From: Desulfobulbaceae bacterium
GTDB lineage: Bacteria; Desulfobacterota; Desulfobulbia; Desulfobulbales; Desulfocapsaceae
Reading direction: 5' to 3'
DNA: 5,750 nucleotides
Assembly (NCBI GenBank): GCA_030599175.1
Contig: JAUVON010000196.1
Coordinates: 1 to 5,750 of the forward strand
Shown here: positions 1 to 5,087 of the stretch, one piece after another
Position numbering within the stretch: position 1 is the stretch's first letter
Layout: the number at the start of each line of letters is the position of its first letter
Program-made: the position numbers and the translations under genes
Notes under the pieces: generated by a model
Database searches by the model: none
Seen by the model: only the letters and a program-made list of their open reading frames with translations
What the model was told of the DNA's origin: nothing

Positions 1-13
1 CCTGTTCACTCAT
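1..13 (-). CDS. Start of an unidentified gene (5' end only)
   Basis: Only four codons, reading Met-Ser-Glu-Gln, are visible before the left edge. The start is convincing because a full GGAGGT Shine-Dalgarno (positions 20-25, read on the minus strand) sits six bases upstream of an ATG at 13-11. The product cannot be named. The gene is divergent from the IclR-family regulator at 620-1402. IclR proteins often control a divergent neighbour, so this gene or its operon is a plausible target; that is an inference from layout alone. Confidence 0.6.
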
Positions 14-40
14 TTTTTGACCTCCAGGTGTTGAACATCT

Positions 41-187
41 CTAGGAGCCTGTCCGAGAATGCATTTCGCCCAAACTCTTCGTTATTTCTAAAAAAATAAT
101 GCTCGTAATATCACACATATGGCTGTGCTTATTTTTTTGGAAAACCTCGATTTTGAACAAAATGCTTATTCTCGGACAAGCTCCTAG
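41..187. repeat. 147-bp fold-back MITE-like element
   Basis: The two ends are inverted copies. Positions 41-66 match the reverse complement of 160-187 with one substitution and a two-base indel; the shared core is CTAGGAGC(C/T)TGTCCGAGAAT followed by GCATTT. An inner inverted pair (AAAAAAATAA at 90-99 and its complement at 129-138) extends the symmetry, so the whole element is an imperfect palindrome. CTAG stands at both outer edges and could be a 4-bp target duplication or part of the repeat; being palindromic, it cannot decide. There is no transposase and no room for one, so a non-autonomous insertion moved by an IS with matching ends is the best reading. The IS family is not assigned. Confidence 0.75.
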
Positions 188-248
188 TTCTTCGTGGAAA
201 AGACAACATGTGCCGCATACTGAGAACACAGTACCACTATATGGAACT

Positions 249-276
249 ATACTACACCGGTTCACACACATGTCAA
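249..276 (-). promoter_or_regulatory. Possible sigma70 promoter for the divergent left-edge gene
   Basis: On the minus strand a perfect TTGACA (276-271) is followed after 16 bases by TAGTAT (254-249), a 4/6 match to the -10 box. Transcription would begin near 242 and run through the fold-back element at 41-187 before reaching the ribosome binding site at 20-25. ACATGT occurs at 205-210, 268-273 and 286-291, the middle copy overlapping the -35 box and the last lying in a perfect TTACATGTAA palindrome (284-293). Any operator role for these is a guess. Confidence 0.3.
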
Positions 277-385
277 GATCATTTTACATGTAATCATACG
301 TAGGGAGAAAATTTATTTGCCCTTTAATATTAAATAGTTAGAGGAGTACAGCAAACTCTCTTCCTCTTATATTCTTCGAAATCTC

Positions 386-414
386 TTGACAGAAGAACCA
401 TGACAATCTATTAA
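386..414 (+). promoter_or_regulatory. Sigma70-type promoter for the IclR-family gene
   Basis: A perfect TTGACA (386-391) is followed, at the ideal 17-base spacing, by TATTAA (409-414), which matches the -10 consensus at 4 of 6 positions. The expected start site is near 421, giving a leader of about 195 bases before the regulator's start codon. The strong -35, the spacing and the palindrome immediately downstream support it. There is no direct evidence of transcription. Confidence 0.5.
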
Positions 415-422
415 GTTCCAAC

Positions 423-444
423 ATACGAGACAAAGTTCTCGTAT
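423..444. promoter_or_regulatory. Candidate operator palindrome
   Basis: ATACGAGA (423-430) and TCTCGTAT (437-444) are perfect 8-base inverted arms around a 6-base spacer. The site covers about +3 to +24 of the predicted transcript, where a bound repressor would block initiation or early elongation. IclR-family proteins bind palindromes and commonly repress their own genes, so autoregulation by the product of 620-1402 is the simplest hypothesis. The arms could instead act as a small RNA hairpin at the 5' end of the leader. Confidence 0.4.
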
Positions 445-605
445 TTGCAACAACCAGTCAGGATCAGTAGCATCCGGTTAAGAACTCGAAGTCTACGCTA
501 TCTGCAAAAAGGTTTGTGGGTTTTCTTTTGGAGCGTCATCCTGCAATTTTCTAACCGGACATTGCTAACTCAAGAAGCATCTCTAAAGAAAAATCGGTTT
601 TTTGT
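445..605 (+). other. Untranslated leader of the IclR-family gene
   Basis: This stretch lies between the predicted start site and the regulator's ribosome binding site, and I see no convincing gene in it. The only structure noticed is a long-range inverted pair: CCGGTTA (474-480) with TAACCGG (552-558), extendable by GAA/TTC across a one-base bulge. It is not a riboswitch class I recognise. The rest of the divergent gap, 188-385, holds the possible minus-strand promoter and nothing else I can name. Confidence 0.3.
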
Positions 606-619
606 GAGGAAATTAGAAA

Positions 620-1402
620 TTGGGAGCTAAAGATCAGGAAATGCCTAAACCTGCCAACAGTTCTTCTGCCGAAAAGGCGCTGAACATCCTATTGGCTTTT
701 GCCCCTTTCAATCACGAAATGGGCACAACCGATCTGAGCAAAAAACTGGGAATTCATAAATCGACAGTCAGCAGGTTGATTAAACTGCTGGTTGCAACGG
801 ACTTTCTGCAACAAAACCCCCTCACCAGAAAATATATGCTCGGCAAATCGGCATTGAAAATTGGTAACGCGACGACCCGGTCACTTGACAGTAAACTTTT
901 GACTGTAGCCCAGCCCTACCTCTCCGAACTATCACAGTTGCTGGGTGAAAGTGCTGCTCTGGAGATACTTTCAGGTACCAATGTAATACTTGCCCTTCAT
1001 GTTGAAGGGCCAAGTCATATTCGATTTAATTTTCAACAGGGAGAACAGGTACCGATCAACGTTGCAGCCGGTGCCAAAGTAATACTGTCAGACAGTGAAC
1101 CGAAACTTCTTGAACTCTGCCTCCAGCAGGAATTTACGCACTTTAATGAGAATACAATTGTTTCCAAAAAGAAATATCGAAAACTTCTGAAAGAAATAAA
1201 ACAAACCGGCGTTGCCTATGATCGAGGTGAACGTTACAAAGACACCCACGCAATGGCCACCTCAATACACAGTCCTGATGGTGGACCTAAGGCCGCCGTG
1301 GTCATTGCAGGGCCGGCCTTTCGAATGACTGATGAGTTTTTGGAATCAGCTGTAATTCCGTTGAAGACAACAGCAGAAAAAATATCACACCACCTTTTCT
1401 GA
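620..1402 (+). CDS. IclR-family transcriptional regulator
   Basis: A 260-residue protein of normal length for the family. Residues about 14-75 form a winged helix-turn-helix (TTDLSKKLGIHKSTVSRL is the HTH core, followed by a wing ending in RKYMLG). Residues about 85-258 match the IclR effector-binding domain, including the late YDRGE motif and the family-typical VIAGPAFRM strand near the C-terminus. The protein should be a cytoplasmic dimeric or tetrameric DNA-binding regulator; its ligand cannot be read from sequence. I chose the TTG start because GAGGAA (606-611) sits 8 bases upstream. The ATG at 641, seven codons later, has only an AGGAA touching it and is the alternative start. A promoter and palindrome lie upstream, and a divergent gene begins at the left edge, which is the likely target besides itself. 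Family assignment is firm; the regulon is unknown. Confidence 0.92.
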   Translation: MGAKDQEMPKPANSSSAEKALNILLAFAPFNHEMGTTDLSKKLGIHKSTVSRLIKLLVATDFLQQNPLTRKYMLGKSALKIGNATTRSLDSKLLTVAQPYLSELSQLLGESAALEILSGTNVILALHVEGPSHIRFNFQQGEQVPINVAAGAKVILSDSEPKLLELCLQQEFTHFNENTIVSKKKYRKLLKEIKQTGVAYDRGERYKDTHAMATSIHSPDGGPKAAVVIAGPAFRMTDEFLESAVIPLKTTAEKISHHLF

Positions 1403-1423
1403 AAATAATCCAGATTACCGAAA

Positions 1424-1440
1424 GCACCTCCTTTGGGTGC
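1424..1440. terminator. Small hairpin between convergent genes, possible bidirectional terminator
   Basis: GCACC (1424-1428) pairs with GGTGC (1436-1440), with one extra T-G pair and a short loop. It lies 21 bases after the regulator's stop and 5 bases beyond the stop of the convergent small membrane gene. The plus-strand tail (CCTTCTT) and minus-strand tail (TTTC) are only weakly U-rich, so termination in either direction may be partial. Confidence 0.4.
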
Positions 1441-1445
1441 CCTTC

Positions 1446-1739
1446 TTAGTCAGGCAAACCATAGCGTGCAGGATCTCTATAATATTTATGGCTGGGTTCT
1501 TTCTCTGTTATCCGTGTATTGAAAAATTTATTAACATCAGCAGGAATATCAGACAACGATTTTCCGGTAAAAAAATAATAGCAAACTCCAACCCCTGCAA
1601 CAATCATCAGAAAAATAACTCCTTTCTTGAGCTGTCCGCGAAGTGTGTCACTTAACAGGCAAAGCAGACAGAAAAGAATAAACACTCCTGCAGCGATATA
1701 CATCTTATATTCAAAGAGTAAATAGAGAACTGAATCCAT
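1446..1739 (-). CDS. Small membrane protein of unknown function
   Basis: Encodes 97 residues. Two hydrophobic stretches, about residues 14-30 and 40-57, look like transmembrane helices separated by a short basic loop (RGQLKK). A polar C-terminal tail of about 40 residues follows, rich in charged residues and ending in RYGLPD. No cysteine pair, catalytic motif or known domain is visible, and I do not recognise the family. The ATG at 1739 has only a weak GAGA-type ribosome binding site about 9 bases upstream. The gene is convergent with the IclR-family gene and separated from the kinase gene by a 287-bp gap, so it probably has its own promoter. The clear hydrophobic pattern and compact ORF favour a real gene. 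The plus-strand reading of the same DNA shows no comparable structure. Confidence 0.65.
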   Translation of the reverse strand: MDSVLYLLFEYKMYIAAGVFILFCLLCLLSDTLRGQLKKGVIFLMIVAGVGVCYYFFTGKSLSDIPADVNKFFNTRITEKEPSHKYYRDPARYGLPD

Positions 1740-1774
1740 AGTATTGTCTCTTTAGTAAACCCGGAGATTGCAGA

Positions 1775-1794
1775 ATTGATGGCATCGTAAAAAA
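1775..1794 (+). repeat. Short dispersed repeat end, resembling the arm of the 4035-4162 element
   Basis: The 20-base string ATTGATGGCATCGTAAAAAA here matches the reverse complement of 4146-4165 at 18 of 20 positions. The similarity stops beyond the A-run, and no partner arm is found nearby, so this looks like a solo end or a decayed relict of the palindromic element at 4035-4162. It lies about 35 bases upstream of the small membrane gene's start codon. TCGTAAAAA also occurs at 4016-4024. Confidence 0.5.
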
Positions 1795-1893
1795 GGTAAG
1801 TACACACTCCCAGAGAAATTTCCAGGGTACTAAGAAAATGATATGAGATAATCCACCGGAAATCAAATATTCTTTATTGTTCCTGGGAAAACT

Positions 1894-2019
1894 ATGGCTT
1901 TGAAATCAGCACGGGCAGGCAAAAAGAATGGAAGAATCTACAGATACAAAAAGACGGCAGGACTGACAGACTTACCTGGCGTAGAGAGACGAGCTATGGT
2001 TTATGGCAGAAGAAAATAA
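1894..2019 (+). CDS. Possible 41-residue, very basic small protein
   Basis: An uninterrupted ATG-to-TAA reading frame of 41 codons begins MALKSARAGKKNGRIYRYKK and ends VYGRRK. It holds 13 Lys/Arg against 2 acidic residues. A GGGA five bases upstream of the ATG is a weak ribosome binding site, and no good promoter was found. Four of its seven codons after GVE are Arg or Lys, mostly AGA, whereas the flanking large genes mix CGN and AGR. It ends 7 bases from the convergent kinase stop codon. It could be a nucleic-acid-binding small protein, the remnant of a larger gene, or chance in A-rich DNA. I recognise no family. It is listed because it occupies nearly half of an otherwise empty gap. Confidence 0.25.
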   Translation: MALKSARAGKKNGRIYRYKKTAGLTDLPGVERRAMVYGRRK

Positions 2020-2026
2020 CTCGGAT

Positions 2027-3499
2027 TTATGTCCTTTCCGTCAGAGGAAAACTAAGAGTGACACTTGTGCCCACCTCCGGACGGGACTCAACATCAATAT
2101 ATCCCTGATGGGCTTCGACCACCTCCTTTACCAGGGCCAGACCGAGACCTGAACCGGTAATATGTCGTGTTGCTTTCCCCTTTACTCTGAAAAAACGATC
2201 AAAGATATGGGGTACGTCTTCCTTACTGATACCTATACCGGAATCTTTGACAGTCAAATTGACAAAGCCACCGGAGATTGCGGTGCTTATTGTGACTTCC
2301 CCCCCTTCAGGGGTGTATTTCACACCATTGGATACGATATTCATAATCGCTGTACGCATATGATCATAATCGATATTAAACCACCAGTCTGTCTCACACG
2401 GATCATAGGTCATTGTAATACTTTTACCCTCTGCCTGGGGAGAAGCAATTTCGATCACATCCTTTATAATTTCTGTGCCTCTAACAGGCTCCAGATTAAA
2501 CACGACTGTACCACTCTCCAGCTTGGACAGATTCAACAAATTATCAATCAGACTCAAGAGATCTTTGGTTCTGACCGTCATACGTTTATGCAGTGCGTTG
2601 CATGAATTCATCTCTTCATACTCACACCCGATCTGAGAGGCATATATCATCTGCTCGATAGAGGCCAGGGGGGCTTTCAGCTCATGGGCTACCATGGCGA
2701 CAAAATCAGACTTCATCCTGTCGATTTGCTTATGGGCACTGATATCTTCAAAGGTTGTCACAGAACCGATAAGCAACCCCTGATCCGAAGTGACGGGGGA
2801 ACAATGAGCCCGTAAATATTTCCGTGATATTGTACCGGGTGCAAACTCACGGGTCACGACAATTGATTTTTCAATGGCCTCTGCAACCATGGCAACCGCA
2901 TCCTGGTCACGAATTGAAGCTGATAACGCTTTGCCGATGACCGGGTCGGTCTGGATTTCCAGAATCTTAATTGCCGCAGGATTATGGTGCACCACCACAC
3001 TATCCGTATCAGTAACCAGAACAGCTTCCGCCATACATCCAAAAACAGTTTTAAGTCGACTTTGGGATTTATCAATGGCCTCCAAACCTATTTTTTTCTC
3101 TTCGCGCAACTGCTCAGCTTCTGCCTGCAAGGTAAGTTTTTCGATGGCACGATCGACAACCACACGGATATAGTCGGGAGTAAACGGCTTACCCACAAAA
3201 TCAAACGCACCCTGTTTCATCGCAGTTACCGCCTTACCCACAGTGGCAAAGCCTGTAATAACTATTACCTGCACATGGGGTTGATTCTCCCGAATCCAGT
3301 CCAGCACAGCAAAGCCATCGATACCCGGCATCATAAGGTCAGTCAGTACAATATTAAAAGCCTGCTCCTGCAGCAGTTCCAGTCCACGATCACCATCTTC
3401 AGCCTTGACAATTTCATGACCCATTTTAGAAAGAGCGCGACTTACACCCTCACGGATCACCTTTTCATCATCAATAATCAATATGCGTGCGTCATCCAT
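2027..3499 (-). CDS. Histidine kinase with N-terminal receiver domain (REC-PAS-HisKA-HATPase)
   Basis: A 490-residue soluble kinase with no membrane segment. The receiver domain (about 4-118) has acidic pair D10/D11, phospho-acceptor D54 in TDLMMPG, T82 and K104. A charged linker, probably coiled-coil (118-148), leads to a PAS domain (about 149-255) whose ligand is not evident. HisKA holds the phosphorylated H272 in AHELKAPL. HATPase_c has the N box around N387/N391, G1 box DSGIG (419-423), F box FDRFFR (433-438) and G2 box GSGLGL (449-454). All residues needed for catalysis are present, so it should autophosphorylate at H272. The N-terminal receiver could take phosphate from this or another kinase and tune activity. 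The ATG start is where receiver homology begins, although its ribosome binding site is weak. It lies 97 bases downstream of the receiver gene in the same orientation and probably acts with it. Confidence 0.93.
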   Translation of the reverse strand: MDDARILIIDDEKVIREGVSRALSKMGHEIVKAEDGDRGLELLQEQAFNIVLTDLMMPGIDGFAVLDWIRENQPHVQVIVITGFATVGKAVTAMKQGAFDFVGKPFTPDYIRVVVDRAIEKLTLQAEAEQLREEKKIGLEAIDKSQSRLKTVFGCMAEAVLVTDTDSVVVHHNPAAIKILEIQTDPVIGKALSASIRDQDAVAMVAEAIEKSIVVTREFAPGTISRKYLRAHCSPVTSDQGLLIGSVTTFEDISAHKQIDRMKSDFVAMVAHELKAPLASIEQMIYASQIGCEYEEMNSCNALHKRMTVRTKDLLSLIDNLLNLSKLESGTVVFNLEPVRGTEIIKDVIEIASPQAEGKSITMTYDPCETDWWFNIDYDHMRTAIMNIVSNGVKYTPEGGEVTISTAISGGFVNLTVKDSGIGISKEDVPHIFDRFFRVKGKATRHITGSGLGLALVKEVVEAHQGYIDVESRPEVGTSVTLSFPLTERT

Positions 3500-3557
3500 A
3501 ACTGTATTCCGAACTATTTTATGCCCTTGAAGTAAACTTTAGCTTTCAGCCAGTAAC

Positions 3558-3591
3558 TTCCCTCGTCCTGATTAACATCAGGACGAGGGAA
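3558..3591. promoter_or_regulatory. Strong 15-bp stem-loop between receiver and kinase genes
   Basis: Positions 3558-3572 and 3577-3591 are perfect inverted copies around a 4-base loop, with the GC-rich core CCCTCGTCCTG. It begins 5 bases after the receiver gene's stop codon in the direction of transcription. The bases after it on the minus strand (GTTACTGG) are not a U-run; the T-run lies before it instead. A classical intrinsic terminator is therefore not supported. It may be a partial terminator or an mRNA 3'-end protector that lets the receiver gene be expressed above the kinase gene. Confidence 0.6.
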
Positions 3592-3596
3592 AAAGT

Positions 3597-3986
3597 CTAT
3601 TTTTCCAGCCAGCTTTTGATTAATTCAAGCAATTCCACAGGTTCTACCGGCTTTGGCATATAGTCCTCAGCTTCACTCTCCAGCATGTCACGATGAGAAT
3701 ATGTGGAGGTAGTCACTCGTTCTGCAACAGCGGTAAGCAAAATAATCGGAATACCAGAAGTTTCAGGATCTCCTTTCAACTTCTCACAGGCCTCATGACC
3801 ATTCATCACCGGCATCATCACATCAAGGACAATGAGATCCGGCTTTTCCTCGGCAACAGCCTCAAGTCCTTCCTGACCATCATAAGCAACCCGCACATCA
3901 TAGCCACCACTCTCGACAATAACCTTCACCGCTTCAACGAAATCAGGATCATCGTCAACGAGCAGAATTTTCTTTTTTTCAGCCAT
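3597..3986 (-). CDS. Stand-alone response regulator receiver protein
   Basis: A 129-residue single-domain receiver with no output domain. The acidic pocket is D12/D13, the phospho-acceptor is D55 in LDVMMPVMNG, the switch residues are T85 and Y109, and the conserved lysine is K112 in PKP. The distance from T85 to K112 is 27 residues, against 22 between the equivalent CheY positions. This makes a longer beta4-alpha4 region (residues about 88-106, with STYSHRDMLESEAED), a surface that often contacts partners. I place the start at the ATG at 3986 because GGAGGA lies four bases upstream. The ATG four codons earlier has no ribosome binding site and overlaps that signal. It sits between metF and a kinase gene on the same strand. 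It likely receives phosphate from that kinase and acts by protein-protein contact or as a phosphorelay intermediate; the target is unknown. Confidence 0.92.
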   Translation of the reverse strand: MAEKKKILLVDDDPDFVEAVKVIVESGGYDVRVAYDGQEGLEAVAEEKPDLIVLDVMMPVMNGHEACEKLKGDPETSGIPIILLTAVAERVTTSTYSHRDMLESEAEDYMPKPVEPVELLELIKSWLEK

Positions 3987-4034
3987 TACTTCCTCCATTA
4001 TTAGTAAAGATATACTCGTAAAAACCTCATTTTA

Positions 4035-4162
4035 GATGGATAAGTAAAAAGCTTCATATTGGAGGCGTGCAATTTTTCTATTATTTCGGCGTACATACGG
4101 AACGTCGAGATGATAGAAAAATTGTAACAACGAACAACATGAAGATTTTTTACGACACCATC
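4035..4162. repeat. 128-bp palindromic (fold-back) element between metF and the receiver gene
   Basis: Both ends read inward as GATGG-NNNN-GTAAAAA, then CTTCAT(A/G)TTG. The left arm is at 4035-4061 and the right arm, inverted, at 4135-4162. The centre is a perfect 12-bp repeat (4070-4081 with 4113-4124) continued by 11 further pairs, three of them G-U in the plus-strand RNA, around a 9-base loop (4093-4101). The element has no coding capacity and fills nearly the whole gap. Its right end covers the metF stop codon, TGATGG supplying the TGA. It resembles a MITE or REP-like repeat. As RNA it would form a long hairpin in the operon transcript and might cause partial termination, pausing or processing downstream of metF. 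Confidence 0.75.
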
Positions 4163-5087
4163 AATCAATTACAGGCCTTGGAAGTAACCCGGCACCACCG
4201 ATAATTTCTTCCAGCTTCTCCTCCCACTCTATCGCCATCACATGAATACCGGCTATCCCTTCCATCTCTTTAAGTTCCTCAATCTGTTCAATACACATCT
4301 CGATACCTTTGGCGGCCTGTTTTTCCTTAGGCTCATCAGCAATACGTTTTACAACCTCGTCGGGAATATCCATACCGGCAACCATACGACGCATAAATTT
4401 CGCCATGCCTGCTGATTTAAGAGGAGTCACCCCTGCCAGGATCTTAATTTTTTCAGTCAGCCCATCCCGTTTTGCATCCTCAATATATGTTTTAAATTTC
4501 TCCATATTATAAATACACTGGGTCTGGACAAAATCGGCTCCCGCCTCCATCTTCAGCTTTAAGCGTGGAACCCGTATCTCATAGGGATCTGCAAAAGGGT
4601 TCACAGCACAACCGATATAAAAGTCGGGAGCTCCCTGAAGTTTATCTCCGGAAGGAAATACTCCTTCATCCCGCATGGTTTTTGCGAGATGAATGAGCTG
4701 CATTGAATCTATATCAAAAACATTTTTTGCCTGCGGATCATCTCCAAATTTCTGATGATCACCTGAGAGGCAGAGAAGATTTCGTACCCCGAGCGCTGAA
4801 GCACCCAGTAGATCAGACTGCAATGCAATACGGTTGCGATCACGAACCACCATCTGAATAAGCGGATCTATGCCCAGCTCTTTTATCAACATACAACCAG
4901 CCAGAGAACTCATACGTACCACGGCTGTCTGATTATCCGTGACGTTACAGGCATCGACATTACCTGCCACAAAAGCCGCCTTTTTCCGTACTATATCGGG
5001 ATCGGCTCCGCGGGGAGGACCGCACTCTGCAGTGACAGAAATATGACCCGCATCCAGCACTCTTTTCAGATTACTTTCCGATTTCAT
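4161..5087 (-). CDS. metF: Methylenetetrahydrofolate reductase, MetF subunit (MetVF type)
   Basis: A 308-residue TIM-barrel flavoprotein that reduces 5,10-methylene-THF to 5-methyl-THF, the last step of the methyl branch of the Wood-Ljungdahl pathway in the cytoplasm. Visible signatures are the early strand VTAEC, with E21 at the position of the catalytic glutamate of E. coli MetF, the NVTDNQ motif (48-53), and LLCLSGDH (104-111), with D110 matching the folate/flavin-contacting aspartate. FVQTQCIYN lies mid-barrel. The length is normal for the MetF subunit. I start at the ATG at 5087: AGGGAGG (5098-5104) lies ten bases upstream, and the ATG shares a base with the metV stop. An in-frame extension to 5144 would only add 19 residues of overlap with metV. 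In this enzyme type MetF works with MetV, and the electron donor (ferredoxin, NADH or an Hdr/Mvh module) is not shown here. The fold-back element overlaps the stop codon. Confidence 0.93.
   Translation of the reverse strand: MKSESNLKRVLDAGHISVTAECGPPRGADPDIVRKKAAFVAGNVDACNVTDNQTAVVRMSSLAGCMLIKELGIDPLIQMVVRDRNRIALQSDLLGASALGVRNLLCLSGDHQKFGDDPQAKNVFDIDSMQLIHLAKTMRDEGVFPSGDKLQGAPDFYIGCAVNPFADPYEIRVPRLKLKMEAGADFVQTQCIYNMEKFKTYIEDAKRDGLTEKIKILAGVTPLKSAGMAKFMRRMVAGMDIPDEVVKRIADEPKEKQAAKGIEMCIEQIEELKEMEGIAGIHVMAIEWEEKLEEIIGGAGLLPRPVID

Noticed and set aside
41..293. Overlapping 64- and 76-codon frames at the left end as possible small genes.
   Set aside because: They run through the fold-back element and the promoter region, have no good ribosome binding site and show no protein-like pattern.
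445..630. A 61-codon frame starting at TTG upstream of the regulator.
   Set aside because: It has no ribosome binding site, is unrelated in frame to the regulator and fits better as untranslated leader.
1930..1990. Terminator downstream of the kinase gene, given a minus-strand TCTTTTTG run.
   Set aside because: Only a four-base CAGG/CCTG pairing with a long loop precedes the T-run, which is too weak to support.
3558..3595. Intrinsic terminator for the receiver gene.
   Set aside because: The stem is strong but no U-run follows it on the minus strand; the T-run precedes it. It was listed as a stem-loop instead.
3999..4060. A separate minus-strand promoter for the receiver gene, using TAAAAT in the left flank of the palindromic element.
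   Set aside because: No acceptable -35 box occurs at 15-18 bases upstream, so it is not better than chance in AT-rich DNA.
4070..4124. All three non-Watson-Crick pairs of the inner helix are G-U on the plus-strand RNA, hinting at selection for a plus-strand structured RNA.
   Set aside because: The one mismatch in the outer arm (4058 with 4138) is a wobble on the opposite strand, and three events in one direction are easily chance. No plus-strand promoter was found.
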